Origin: Candidatus Poribacteria bacterium
GTDB taxonomy: Bacteria; Poribacteria; WGA-4E; GCA-2687025
NCBI GenBank assembly: GCA_026004875.1
Contig: BPJZ01000005.1
Location: forward strand, 1-64,000
Direction: 5' to 3'
DNA length: 64,000 bases
The position numbers and the translations under genes were made by a program. The notes under the pieces are model-generated. The model searched no databases. It was not told the origin of the DNA and saw only the letters and a program-made list of their open reading frames with translations. Positions 42,626-52,071 of this stretch are shown piece after piece (the stretch's first letter is position 1; every line of letters begins with the position of its first letter).

Positions 42626-45600
42626 CGGATCGGCGGAGGGGGGTTAGCTCCAGCCGCTCAATGACAGGCCGACGCGTATCTCGCACTCGGAACGGTTCCG
42701 GTGCAGTCAGCTCAAGACCGCTCCGGCGCCCGACGACGATCAGGGGATACTCCCCGTCCGGAAGCGCCCGGCGGATCAACACCTCCGCGGAGAGTCGGCC
42801 AAAGGCATCCGCCGTCGCCTCACCGATGGGTTGATCCCCAAGCCGGACCTCAAGGCCCTCACCGGCTGCAAAGCCGTAGCCCTCCAGCTCGATCGTATCG
42901 CCGACAGCTCCGGTGGTCGGCCGAGGCCGCTCTAGCTGAGGCAGCACCTGAACCGCGCCCTCCCGTTCCGCCGTCAGCCCCGAGTGTCGGCCCACAACCC
43001 GAACCCTCTGCGGTCCGGCGGGAATCGGCGGCATCGAAAAGGTCGCCAGGAGGCTCCCGTCCACCGTCGTTGTAAAGGGGCGACGCGGCTGAACCGGCAC
43101 CGGGCCCAACCACACGTCGACCGGCTCTTCGGGACCCAAACCGGCCGCCTCAACCGTCAGATCCGCCCCGACCGGGACTCGGCCGCTCTCGCTCGTCTCC
43201 GCTGTGACCCGGACCAGAAGAGGGAGCACCTCAATCCGCTCGCGGACAAAAAGCCGTCCGTCGGTCGCCACCACGTCCACCCCGTCCCCGTTCGTCCGTG
43301 GAACGGGCACCGTTAAGGAGAAGCTTCCCGACGGGTCCGACTGGGCCAAGTAGGGGGTCTGGGCGTTCCCGATGCTGATCGTCACCCGACTGTTCGCACG
43401 AAACGCAGAGCCGGAGATCGTCAACTCCTCTCCAATCTGGAGGGCCTTTGGCTCCACGGAGAGGGTCGGCAGGACCGTAAACTCCGGCGGCTGAACCCCC
43501 TCTGGGAGAACGCCCACTCGAACCGGATAACGTCCCCCCGGCACCGGCGGAACGAAGAAATCCCCCACCCATAAACCGTCCACCAGCTGGGAGTTGCGGA
43601 GCGAGCCGATCACCAACTCGCCAAACAGGACCCCCGTCCCATTGGCGCCCCGAACGTGTACCACCGTCCCGACCCTTCCCTCGGTGGGCTCCAGGGTCAA
43701 CTGACTCGTCGCGAATCGGAGCGTCCCAGAGGTGCTCGCAACCGTCGTCTCCCCAATAGCGGCGGTGATCGGTGCTTGGGTCGGGAGAGGAACGCTCGGC
43801 ACAAATAGGCTCATCACGAAGAATCCGTTGATCGGCACCGCCGTTCCGGTGAGCGGTACCTCGCCGATTCGGAACGACACGGTCCCATCGGGAAACCCGA
43901 TCCCCTCGACCTGAATCAGGTCGCCGGGCCGAACCAGCGTCCCCGCCGGCGGGCTGACCAGCCGGAGCTCCGATTGGACGACGACCGGAATTTGAGCCTC
44001 GACGCCGGAGCTGAGCCCCAAAAGGGACAACGTCTGTTCCCCGCCGGGGACGTCGCCGATCTGAAGCGAAGCGCGCACCAATCGGCCAAAAGCGTCGGTC
44101 GGCTCCTCTACCACCATGAAGCTGTTACCAATCCTCGCTTGGACCCTCTCGCCGGGAGCAAAGCCGGCCGCTTGAACGAGAACCGGACTCCGTGGCCGCA
44201 CGGTGGTGACCGGGCGGCCGACCGCGTCAATCAGCTGCGCGAAGGGCTTAAGCCGAAACGGCACGGCCAGAAGAGGGCGCCCGTCGTCGCCGGTCGGACG
44301 GGTGGGGAAGATCTCCTTCTCTCCGCCGATCCCGTCGGCGCCCAGATCGGTCAGAAGCACGTCTACTTCAAAGACGCCGTTTCCGTCGGTGAGAATGCCG
44401 TTGATCGTGTTGGCCCCAGCGCGGACCTCGGCGATCCGGAGCGGCGTCGGAGAGAAGCGGGCCTCCAGACCCGTGTCGAGAGAGAGGACCCCTAACAGAT
44501 AGTTGGCGGGAAACCCGATTCCGCGGACGCGCACCGTCTCCCCAACGGCCGCCTCTGAGGGCGTTACGGTCAGCTCCGCCGTCTGGAGGAACTGATCCAC
44601 CGGCGCCGGAGCGGCAATGAAGACAGGAACCTCCGCCGAGGTCCGGCGGGTTGAAGCCCGGAGCGGAACGGTCCCCCGACCGTCTGGAAGGTCGTTCGGG
44701 AGCTCTGGAATGATAATGCCGGCGCGGAAGGTCCCGTCCGCTTGGGTGCGGGTCTGATGAACCCCCCGACGGCTGCCGAGATCGAACTGAACCGTCTCGT
44801 CGGGCTCAAAGCCGGCCCCTTCGACCACGAGGAGCGTCCCGAACCCTCCGATCTCCGGCGTGGAACCCCCTTCTAGCGTCGCCCGAAGAATCGTCCCGAC
44901 GATCTGAAGGGTCTCCCGAGGCGTCGTCTCCGCGGAGCCCGCCCGCACGGTGAGATCGTACCGCCCAAAGGGGAGCGTCGGCACGACAAAGGTCAGGTCC
45001 AAGTTCCCGTCTGCGTCTACCTGGGCGCTGACCGGCACCTCCCGGTCACCAAACCGGAGGGATACGGCAGCGCCCGGCGGAAAGCCAAACCCTCGAACGC
45101 GCACCTCCTCCCCCGGCGAGACGTTCAGGTCTCCGCCTGCCGGTGTGATGTCGGTGATCGTTGCAGTTGGAGCGTAGGCAAAGGTCCCGTCGGCGGCCGA
45201 ACCGGTCTCCCCTCGTAAGACGATCGCAAAATGGGTGTAGACATGTCGGTCAACCAGCGCCTCGTCGATAAACAGGTTGATCGAAATCGACCCTCGCGTG
45301 TTGGCGACCGCCCCGCTGACGCCGCCAACCAGCCGCTCGTTCACGTACAGGTCTACCACCTCGCCGGGGGTGAATCCGCTGGCCGTCAGGCGAACGCGAG
45401 TCCCCAATCCGCCCACCGGCGGCGTCAGGCTAGTGATCCGTGGTTGAATCCGCCAGCGATTGGGCGGAGCCTCCAGCCGCAACCGAGAGCGGCTCCCCTC
45501 CAAGAGGAGAAGGGCGTCCGGACCGGCCAGCTCGCGCGGAAGCTCCACCGCAGTCCGGAGAACTCCTAACGCGTCGGTCCGACTTGGGTCCAAAAAGGTC

Positions 45601-46535
45601 GAAACGCGAGCCCCGTTGACGGTGATCCGCACATCCTCTTCAGCGCCAAACCCATCGGCGATCAGCTCCACCAGGTCCCCCGGCCCTACTTGGGTGCCGC
45701 CCCAGCCCGGTTGGGTGTAAACGCGGCTTCCGTCGGGGGCGAGCACAAACGGCGCCGTCCGTCCCAATCGAGGGAGGACGACGAAAGGCGCCTCGTAGCT
45801 CCGGCCAGAGTCGACCCCCCGGAGCGAAAACCGGTGCTCGCCGCCGGGGATCAGGGGAAGATTCGCGCTGACGTTGACCAGCTCCCCGTCTCGAGAGGCG
45901 ATCGCCGGCTCCGCCAGCTCCGCGTCGTCGACGGCCATCCGGACCGGCTCATTCGGCGCGAAGCCGGAAGCCGAAAAGACCAACGGCGAGCGCGAGACGA
46001 TCTCCGAAGACAGCAGAAACAGACCATCGCCGACCAGGGCCCCAAAGCCCCCAAGCGAGACATTCCCCGAACCGGGCACCGGCGCCCCCTGAGAGTCCAG
46101 CAGGACGACCGTCTCTGGAAGGATCGTCCAGTTAACGACCCCCGCTCCTATCGCTCGGAACCGGAGCAACACCAGCGCTCCCGATCCGGAGACCTCGACG
46201 TCCCCCACCCGCCGAGAAGTCGAAACGGCTAAGGTGTCCCCCGACTCACGGACGCTTAAAAACGGTGGCTCGATGCCGTCGAGGAACAGCTCCCCTGGTT
46301 CGGCGCTCAGATAGTCCACCCGGAGCGGATCGAAAACGATCTTTAAGGAAGCACCAAACAACCGCTCGACGTTCTCAACGATCAGCTCTAAGGTGAACTC
46401 CTCTCCGACCTCCAGGAGGGGGTCTTCCACTTCCAATCGGACCGTCGGGGCGGCCAAGGCCGTCGTCAGGGCTCCCAAGCAACCCAATAGGAACGACAAA
46501 CACCAGAGGGGGCGTCTTTGCTGGCTCAACTTCAT
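42570..46535 (-). CDS. Giant secreted TIG/IPT-repeat protein with N-terminal cohesin-like domain (main part)
   Basis: A signal peptide (CLSFLLGCLGALTTALA) is followed by a cohesin-like domain at about 30-165 (LEVEDPLLEVGEEFTLELIV, FGASLKIVFDPLRVDYLSA). Then about ten IPT/TIG-like Ig domains of roughly 90-110 residues repeat patterns such as VRVRGFGFPPG, VRVRGIGFP, IQVEGIGFPDG, LTISGSAF and IELEGYGF. Such proteins act at the cell surface in adhesion or assembly. The last about 22 residues here are out of frame; the true protein continues in the 41252-42625 segment. It does not carry the K-L-x-T-x-W tag. The gene starts at ATG 46535 after GGAAGG and follows comEA on the same strand. Confidence 0.8.
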   Translation of the reverse strand: MKLSQQRRPLWCLSFLLGCLGALTTALAAPTVRLEVEDPLLEVGEEFTLELIVENVERLFGASLKIVFDPLRVDYLSAEPGELFLDGIEPPFLSVRESGDTLAVSTSRRVGDVEVSGSGALVLLRFRAIGAGVVNWTILPETVVLLDSQGAPVPGSGNVSLGGFGALVGDGLFLLSSEIVSRSPLVFSASGFAPNEPVRMAVDDAELAEPAIASRDGELVNVSANLPLIPGGEHRFSLRGVDSGRSYEAPFVVLPRLGRTAPFVLAPDGSRVYTQPGWGGTQVGPGDLVELIADGFGAEEDVRITVNGARVSTFLDPSRTDALGVLRTAVELPRELAGPDALLLLEGSRSRLRLEAPPNRWRIQPRITSLTPPVGGLGTRVRLTASGFTPGEVVDLYVNERLVGGVSGAVANTRGSISINLFIDEALVDRHVYTHFAIVLRGETGSAADGTFAYAPTATITDITPAGGDLNVSPGEEVRVRGFGFPPGAAVSLRFGDREVPVSAQVDADGNLDLTFVVPTLPFGRYDLTVRAGSAETTPRETLQIVGTILRATLEGGSTPEIGGFGTLLVVEGAGFEPDETVQFDLGSRRGVHQTRTQADGTFRAGIIIPELPNDLPDGRGTVPLRASTRRTSAEVPVFIAAPAPVDQFLQTAELTVTPSEAAVGETVRVRGIGFPANYLLGVLSLDTGLEARFSPTPLRIAEVRAGANTINGILTDGNGVFEVDVLLTDLGADGIGGEKEIFPTRPTGDDGRPLLAVPFRLKPFAQLIDAVGRPVTTVRPRSPVLVQAAGFAPGERVQARIGNSFMVVEEPTDAFGRLVRASLQIGDVPGGEQTLSLLGLSSGVEAQIPVVVQSELRLVSPPAGTLVRPGDLIQVEGIGFPDGTVSFRIGEVPLTGTAVPINGFFVMSLFVPSVPLPTQAPITAAIGETTVASTSGTLRFATSQLTLEPTEGRVGTVVHVRGANGTGVLFGELVIGSLRNSQLVDGLWVGDFFVPPVPGGRYPVRVGVLPEGVQPPEFTVLPTLSVEPKALQIGEELTISGSAFRANSRVTISIGNAQTPYLAQSDPSGSFSLTVPVPRTNGDGVDVVATDGRLFVRERIEVLPLLVRVTAETSESGRVPVGADLTVEAAGLGPEEPVDVWLGPVPVQPRRPFTTTVDGSLLATFSMPPIPAGPQRVRVVGRHSGLTAEREGAVQVLPQLERPRPTTGAVGDTIELEGYGFAAGEGLEVRLGDQPIGEATADAFGRLSAEVLIRRALPDGEYPLIVVGRRSGLELTAPEPFRVRDTRRPVIERLELTPLRRSVAGRGYDRRLGCGAAGQS

Positions 46536-46584
46536 AATCCTTCCCGCAAAAAGTCCTCGTCCCTTGTCGTCCCCGGAAGACCGG

Positions 46585-47115
46585 TCAGCGACTCTCAGTT
46601 TGAAGACCGGCTTCCGCCCGCTCCTGGGGCCTGGAGGCGTCCTGCGTCGGAGAGGCGACCGTTACTCGCCCGCGCAGGGCTTCCAGTCGTTTGGCTCCGA
46701 TCCCGCGGACGCGCACTAACTCCTCAACCGATTGGAAAGGGCCAAACTGTTCGCGGTACTCCACGATTCGTCGGGCAAGTGTTGGGCCGATGCCGGGCAG
46801 CGCCTCCAGCTCTTGAACGGTTGCAGCGTTAAGATCGAGTCGGTCCTCGACGCGCTCCGGCGGCGCCCCCCTCTGGCTCGTCCCTTCATCTCTAATTTCG
46901 GACGAATGGGCAACGTTTTCAAGCGGTTCCGGCGATCGCGGTTGGGGGACCGGCGGATTCGGCTGCGCCAGGAAGTCCGGGGGGCCATAGAACCATTCAG
47001 GCCGCCATCGCTTGGCCGCTTCCACGCCGACACCGAGAAGGGTGAGAACCAAGAGCGCGCCCAGAACGAGCCGCTCCCCCTGCGTCAGCGTCGACCAGAA
47101 CCGCCCCATCTTCAC
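46585..47115 (-). CDS. comEA: ComEA-type helix-hairpin-helix DNA-binding protein
   Basis: The 176-residue protein starts at GTG 47115, whose GTGA overlaps the previous stop and which follows AGGAGGGG. It has one N-terminal membrane segment (LVLGALLVLTLLGVGVEA), a Pro-rich linker, and two helix-hairpin-helix motifs (LDLNAATVQELEALPGIGPTLARRIVEYRE and VEELVRVRGIGAKRLEALRG). ComEA binds incoming DNA outside the membrane during natural transformation. Other competence genes are not in the window, so an alternative DNA-binding role remains open. Confidence 0.8.
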   Translation of the reverse strand: MKMGRFWSTLTQGERLVLGALLVLTLLGVGVEAAKRWRPEWFYGPPDFLAQPNPPVPQPRSPEPLENVAHSSEIRDEGTSQRGAPPERVEDRLDLNAATVQELEALPGIGPTLARRIVEYREQFGPFQSVEELVRVRGIGAKRLEALRGRVTVASPTQDASRPQERAEAGLQTESR

Positions 47116-47675
47116 CGATCCCCTCCTAGAGGGATGACCACCGCCTCCCCCGGCCGTAGCTCAAACCGAAACCCTGACTCCGGGTCGTCAGGCAGGCAGA
47201 TCAGCACAAGGTATCCTCTGGCCGCATAAGGAGCGGTCAGGGCTACCGGGGAGATGTGGTAAGGCTGCAACAGCTCCACACAGTCCAGAGCGAGCACGTC
47301 CACCTCTTCAAAGTGGGCTTCTAGGAGGTCCTCGGCGGCGATGTGGAGGAGCAGCCGGGCCTTTGCCGGGAGCCCGGCGAGGCGGTCAAGGCTCTCTTCC
47401 TGCTGAATCGCTTTGAGCAGAAGCCGGTTGAAGGCCAGGTACCCCCGCTCCGGCTCTTGGAGGTGTTGGGCCAACCAGTAACGAGCTAGCGTCGTCTTTC
47501 CGGAGCCAAACGGCCCGACAAGACAGATCGGTTGGTGAACGGGACTCTCTTCCAGGCGGGCTTCGAGGCGCTTCAAAGCTTGCTGCTGAGCCGGAGTCAG
47601 CGTAATGGCCCCCCAAGGGTGAGAGGTCCTGTTGATTTCAAGGTTCCGGTCTTCAGTCCAACGGTCGCGGCTCAT
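47112..47675 (-). CDS. Small P-loop ATPase
   Basis: The 187-residue protein has Walker A GPFGSGKTT and a Walker B-like strand VDVLALDCVELL. The layout resembles a DnaA/AAA-type or KAP-like NTPase core, but it is short and I do not recognise the family. It overlaps the PfkB gene by 23 bases at its start and the comEA gene by 4 bases at its end, so it is made with them. Linked expression with comEA suggests, weakly, a role in DNA handling. Confidence 0.6.
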   Translation of the reverse strand: MSRDRWTEDRNLEINRTSHPWGAITLTPAQQQALKRLEARLEESPVHQPICLVGPFGSGKTTLARYWLAQHLQEPERGYLAFNRLLLKAIQQEESLDRLAGLPAKARLLLHIAAEDLLEAHFEEVDVLALDCVELLQPYHISPVALTAPYAARGYLVLICLPDDPESGFRFELRPGEAVVIPLGGDR

Positions 47676-48603
47676 AACGGTTCCACAGCTCCCAGGTTGC
47701 TTGGAGATCTCTCAGTCCGGCGGTCGTTCCGATCGCCATCACGCAGGCGGCCCCGGCTGCCGTTCCCAGGCGGGCTGCCGCCTCCAGATCGTACCCCAGG
47801 GCGATTCCGGCAAGGAAGCCGCCAGCGTAGGCGTCGCCGGCACCGGTCGTGTCCACCACCGGAACGCTCAACGCCGGCAGCCGAAGCGTCTGCCCTTCGG
47901 CACAGAGATAACTTCCCCGAGCCCCCATCTTAAGAACGACCACTCGAGGACCGTACTCCCTTAGCGCCGCAACGATCGCCTCCGGCTTCTCCAGTCCGGT
48001 CATTGCAGCGGCCTCTTCGTAGCTGGGCATGAAGTAGTCCAGATGAGGAAGGCTCTCTTTTAGCAGCTCCAACCAGCGTCCTTGGGCGTCCCAGGTAGTG
48101 TCCAATGAGGTGCTCAGCCCCTTGGACCGCGCCGCCTGGAGCAGCCGCGCTGTTGGAGAGCCGTCCAAGCGAGGCATCAAGAAGGTGCCCCCTACGTGGA
48201 GATGGTCGGCTTGCTCCCACAACCAGTCCGGAATGTCCCCAAGTTCTAGCTCTCCGTTCGCCCCCAGCGTGTGGAAGAAGGTCCGCTCTCCAGTGCTGTC
48301 CACAGCGACAAAGGTCAGCGAAGTGTGGGTTCGACTCCGGCTCATCCCCCGCGTCGAGACGCCGGACTCTTCGAGCCGGCGGAGGATGAAGTCGCCAAAG
48401 GCGTCCGTTCCTACCTTTCCGACGGCTACCGTCGGGACGCCCAAACGAGCGAGTGCAATCGCCGTGTTGTTCGCGCAGCCGCCGGAGTGTAGCTCCAGTT
48501 GGTCAAAAAGGACCAACCGTCCCCGCTCCGGCATCCGGTCAATCGGCTTGGCCAAAACGTCGGCGACAAAGATTCCCACACACGCCACTCGCTTGGCGTT
48601 CAT
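47653..48603 (-). CDS. PfkB-family carbohydrate kinase
   Basis: The start is ATG 48603, whose ATGA overlaps the previous stop; the longer frame to 48702 lies inside that gene. The 316-residue protein has the ribokinase-family signatures GGCANNTAIALARLG near the start and VVDTTGAGDAYAGGFLAG with the catalytic Asp near the end. It phosphorylates a sugar, nucleoside or related alcohol; the substrate cannot be assigned. Neighbours give no metabolic hint. Confidence 0.85.
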   Translation of the reverse strand: MNAKRVACVGIFVADVLAKPIDRMPERGRLVLFDQLELHSGGCANNTAIALARLGVPTVAVGKVGTDAFGDFILRRLEESGVSTRGMSRSRTHTSLTFVAVDSTGERTFFHTLGANGELELGDIPDWLWEQADHLHVGGTFLMPRLDGSPTARLLQAARSKGLSTSLDTTWDAQGRWLELLKESLPHLDYFMPSYEEAAAMTGLEKPEAIVAALREYGPRVVVLKMGARGSYLCAEGQTLRLPALSVPVVDTTGAGDAYAGGFLAGIALGYDLEAAARLGTAAGAACVMAIGTTAGLRDLQATWELWNRYEPRPLD

Positions 48604-50300
48604 TTGGGCTCCTCCTCCCAGCGACAGGGGATCAGAAGCAACTGGACCGACTCCTCCGCCCGGCTCTCCTTCGGACCGACGACCCGCAACCCGCGCGCCC
48701 ACCCCACCAGATAGCTTCGACCCGTCTTCAGGTATCGATCGAAGACACCTTCCCGGGCCCAGAAATGCAAGAGCGCATGGGGCAGCTCCAGATTGGTCCA
48801 GAAGTAACGCCGGTTAGGCAGCTGGATCGGTTCCCCAACCCTCGGCGCGCCCGCTGGAAGGTCGGCGAGGAAGAACGCTCGACCGTCCCACCAGACGGCA
48901 GCCCGATCTAACTGAAGCGGAAGGGAGTGTTCCACCTGAACCCTTCCCCCCTCCATGGACCTCAAGACGGCCTCCCCCACAAAGGGGACGGCGGCCTCCC
49001 CGATCCAGACCGACGGACGTTCTGGGTTGGGGGCAAGCTCGATCCGGACGACCCGATCCCTCTCGTCGAGCGTCCACGGCTCCGGCGTGAGCGAATAGAG
49101 CGCCGGGAGAGCGGTTAAGGGGATTCGCATCGTGCGGGCCAGCGCTGAAGGCGCTTCAAGCGCGCCGAGCCACCGTGCCTCGCCCAATTGGGGATAGGCT
49201 CGGAGGAAGCCGACCTCATGAGCGGGAGCCTGGACGTTTCGGTTTCGGGCCGTGCCGGGGAGCAGAGCAACCGCCGCTGTCAGGATCACCAACGCTGCCC
49301 ATCCCCCTCGGCGTCGGAGGAGACGACCGCCTACCAGAGTGATCCCCATCCCCCAGATCAAAAGGAAGCCCAGCGCCCAACGACGTGCCGGACTCAACCT
49401 GCGCCCCGTCAACGCGACAACGCGCGAGCGAAGGAGCTCCTGTTCCCGGTCCTCTAGGGGCACCGGCTGCCATCGTTCCGGCGGCGGGAGCTCGTTCAGC
49501 ACCGCTTCCCAGAGCGCCTCCAGCTCCTCCCAACGCCCTGCCCGTGAGGCGGCAAGCAGAGCCCTCCCATCTGCCCGAAGGATACCTCCCTCCCCGAGGG
49601 GTAAAAAGGCCGTTCCCGATTGAGGGACCGGTCCCAATCCGAAGACCCAATCGGGGGGTGGTACATCTCCGGAGTCCAGCAGGATCACCACTCCGCCCCC
49701 GGCCACCCAGCGACGCACGGCCCGGCGGTGCGTCTCCGTCGGGACCGCCTCTTCAAGGGGAACGCCCAGGGAGAGGAGATAGTCTGCCGATCGCCAGCCG
49801 ATCCAGCTTTGAGGAAGTCGCTCCCCGCCACCGTAGGGGAGGGCGACCATCCGCCCGCGCTCGCGCTCCGGCCACCATCGGCTGAGAGGACGATCCTGAA
49901 GGGGGGCCAGCAGCCCAGCGTCTCGGACAAGCCCGATCAAAAGGGCGTCCTCGCTGGAGAGAAGACGTCGTGGGGAGACCAAAACGCGCCCCTCCGTGCC
50001 GTCCGAACTGGTGAACCCGACGGAAGCCTCCTCCGATAGGTAAGACAGAAAGCCGTAACTTTCCCAGACGACGCGGGAGAAGGGAGGGGCCTCTTCGCGA
50101 CGGGCCCGAGTCACGGGGCCAAAGACGGAACGAAGGGTTCCCGAAAACCCTTCCGGTCCGACCTGGAGGACGGCACGGAGCCGGTTCCACTCGCCGGCCC
50201 GAACAAGGTTATCCCAACCCACCTCCGGGGGTTCTAGGCGGGGGGCACCAAAGGCAGCAGCGGTCCAAAGCGCTCCAACGAGGGCCCATCTCCATCGCAT
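48600..50300 (-). CDS. Hypothetical secreted/membrane protein
   Basis: The 566-residue protein begins with a signal peptide (WALVGALWTAAAFGA). About residues 30-310 form a large outside domain with a flavodoxin-like stretch (ADYLLSLGVPLEEAV, GGGVVILLDSGD) that resembles amidotransferase-like folds in membrane proteins. Two membrane segments follow (ALGFLLIWGMGITLVGG and AALVILTAAVALLPG), then a C-terminal beta-rich domain. I cannot name a family. It is the first gene of the operon that continues with the PfkB kinase, ATPase and ComEA. The divergent gene at 50482 shares a 181-base region with a TATACT hexamer at 50403-50408. Confidence 0.55.
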   Translation of the reverse strand: MRWRWALVGALWTAAAFGAPRLEPPEVGWDNLVRAGEWNRLRAVLQVGPEGFSGTLRSVFGPVTRARREEAPPFSRVVWESYGFLSYLSEEASVGFTSSDGTEGRVLVSPRRLLSSEDALLIGLVRDAGLLAPLQDRPLSRWWPERERGRMVALPYGGGERLPQSWIGWRSADYLLSLGVPLEEAVPTETHRRAVRRWVAGGGVVILLDSGDVPPPDWVFGLGPVPQSGTAFLPLGEGGILRADGRALLAASRAGRWEELEALWEAVLNELPPPERWQPVPLEDREQELLRSRVVALTGRRLSPARRWALGFLLIWGMGITLVGGRLLRRRGGWAALVILTAAVALLPGTARNRNVQAPAHEVGFLRAYPQLGEARWLGALEAPSALARTMRIPLTALPALYSLTPEPWTLDERDRVVRIELAPNPERPSVWIGEAAVPFVGEAVLRSMEGGRVQVEHSLPLQLDRAAVWWDGRAFFLADLPAGAPRVGEPIQLPNRRYFWTNLELPHALLHFWAREGVFDRYLKTGRSYLVGWARGLRVVGPKESRAEESVQLLLIPCRWEEEPK

Positions 50301-50481
50301 GCCGGTATCCTGTGGCGTGCCGCGTCGCCAGGAGGCGGCTTTCCACCCGAGGAACAGAGTCGGCGCCGACAGCTCAAGCTGCCGAGAGGCCGGCCGTTTG
50401 GGTATACTATGTACAACTCACCGCTGAAGCTCAAGAGTCGGAGCCACCCGCTCGAGGGCGCAGCACTGTGAGGGCAGAACT

Positions 50482-51300
50482 ATGGCGGTAACCTCGCTGA
50501 TCTCGCCGGCAGGGGTGCTTTCGGCGCGACCGTTGGAGGCCTTAGCGCCGGTTCGCGCGGCGGTGGACCCCCGAGAGACGCCGGAGGAGTCCCCAGAGCC
50601 GCGCACCAGCCGAGGATCGGAGGACCTCAGCCGAGGGCTGGGTCCGCAACAGCTCCGGCGCCTGGAGCTGATGGCCGGCGCAGAACAGCTACGCCGGCGA
50701 GTGGTCGCCGAAGAGATCCGCCGAACCGGCGAGCGAACGTTGGAACAACTAGACGCTACAGAGACCGCCCTTCGCCAGGTGGAGCGGTTGGTCCGCGAAA
50801 GCCGAAATCCGGAGCTCCCCCCGGAGAACCGCTCCGACCTGGAACAACAAGCCCGTGAGCTGGCTACCCGAATCGGCTCGGAGGTCCAGATCAATGCCGA
50901 GGACGGAGGCGCCGAGATCGCCGAGCTAACCGGTCTAGGGTTTCAGCCCGGTACGCTAGGACTGGTAGCCGTTCGGGAGACCGCCGAGAATCCAGAGCAG
51001 CCTGTCGAAGCGCTCGACGCCGCAACCGCCGCAGCTCTGGCGCGCGTTCAAGAAGAGCGGGAGCGCGTTCGCCAGCGGATGGAGGAGTTCCCTCCCCCTG
51101 AACGCTTTGGGGGAATGGAACTGGTCGAGACCACGCCGGAACGGCCCGAGCGCACCGAGGCCGAAGCGTTGATCACCCAAGAACAGGCCCAACAAGTGGT
51201 TCAAAACCTCCGCGAACAGGACCGGGCCGCTCGTGCCGAGGCGCTCATTCACCACCTGGCGACGCTCGTGCCCCAGAACGTCGCGGCACTCATTCCGTAG
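50482..51300 (+). CDS. Flagellin-like helical protein of unknown function
   Basis: The 272-residue protein is almost entirely helical and has no signal peptide. Residues about 85-135 (LEQLDATETALRQVERLVRE, then DLEQQARELATRIGSEVQ) resemble the conserved N-terminal helices of flagellins. Residues about 175-205 (LDAATAAALARVQEERERVRQRME) resemble the start of the flagellin C-terminal helix. The very ends differ from true flagellins, and no flagellar gene is nearby. It may be a degenerate flagellin or a related self-assembling protein; this is a similarity seen by eye only. It precedes lolA. Confidence 0.5.
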   Translation: MAVTSLISPAGVLSARPLEALAPVRAAVDPRETPEESPEPRTSRGSEDLSRGLGPQQLRRLELMAGAEQLRRRVVAEEIRRTGERTLEQLDATETALRQVERLVRESRNPELPPENRSDLEQQARELATRIGSEVQINAEDGGAEIAELTGLGFQPGTLGLVAVRETAENPEQPVEALDAATAAALARVQEERERVRQRMEEFPPPERFGGMELVETTPERPERTEAEALITQEQAQQVVQNLREQDRAARAEALIHHLATLVPQNVAALIP

Positions 51301-51327
51301 CTGATAAGGAGAGATCGAGTTCATCCT

Positions 51328-52071
51328 ATGAAGAATAAAACCGCTCGTACGGCAGTGCGGTGGGGGCTGTGGGGAGTTGCCTGTGTGACCGTTCTTCTTT
51401 CTGGGATCGCCCAACGACGGCCCCTCACCCCCCAGGAGGTCTTCGCCAACTTCCAGCAGGCCTACGCAAAGCTCCACGCAATCCAGGCGCGTTTTGAAGA
51501 GGCCACCGTCATCGCCGGAGAGCGACGCACGGCGAAGGGAGAGATTATCTTCCAGAAGCCGAACCTGCTCCGACAGGCCTACTTGGACCCTAACGATCCG
51601 CTGGTGACCGCTCAGCTCATCGTCGTGGATGGGGAGAACTCTTGGTCCTACACCCCCTGGCTGAACCAGGTGACCCGGAAACGGCTCAACCCTAAAACCG
51701 CTCAGGAGATTCTCCCCGGCGCTGGGCCTAACTTCGAGAAGCTGCCGGAAAACTACGACCTGTCGCTCCTCTCCGACGAAGCCGCCGCTAAGCGAAACAT
51801 GTACCACCTTGAGATTCGGCCCAAGCCGACGGCTCAAACGCCGGTCGTCCAAGAAAAGCTTGAAGTATGGATTCGCGCCGAGGATTGGATCCCCGTTCAA
51901 ATCGCCTATACCAACGAGGCTGAGGAGGTCACGACGGTCATCACGCTCACCCAGGTGGACCTGAACGCTCAGCCGTCCCCGGAGACCTTTCAGTTTGTTC
52001 CCCCGCCGGGCGTCGAGGTAATTACTATTACAGATAGCAGCGTGGCCGAGGGAGAAGGCGGCCAAGAATGA
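51328..52071 (+). CDS. lolA: Outer-membrane lipoprotein carrier protein
   Basis: The 247-residue protein has a signal peptide (WGLWGVACVTVLLSGIAQ) and a LolA-like half-barrel: YAKLHAIQARFEEATV, KGEIIFQKPNLLRQAYLDP, LIVVDGENSWSYTPWLNQV and the C-terminal TTVITLTQVDLNAQPSPETFQF. LolA carries lipoproteins through the periplasm to the outer membrane, which supports a two-membrane cell. It ends by overlapping the rimO frame (ATGA). Confidence 0.85.
   Translation: MKNKTARTAVRWGLWGVACVTVLLSGIAQRRPLTPQEVFANFQQAYAKLHAIQARFEEATVIAGERRTAKGEIIFQKPNLLRQAYLDPNDPLVTAQLIVVDGENSWSYTPWLNQVTRKRLNPKTAQEILPGAGPNFEKLPENYDLSLLSDEAAAKRNMYHLEIRPKPTAQTPVVQEKLEVWIRAEDWIPVQIAYTNEAEEVTTVITLTQVDLNAQPSPETFQFVPPPGVEVITITDSSVAEGEGGQE

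Noticed and set aside
43000-43400. Short plus-strand frames inside the giant TIG protein
   Set aside because: They are shadows of the repeats on the minus strand with no start signals.
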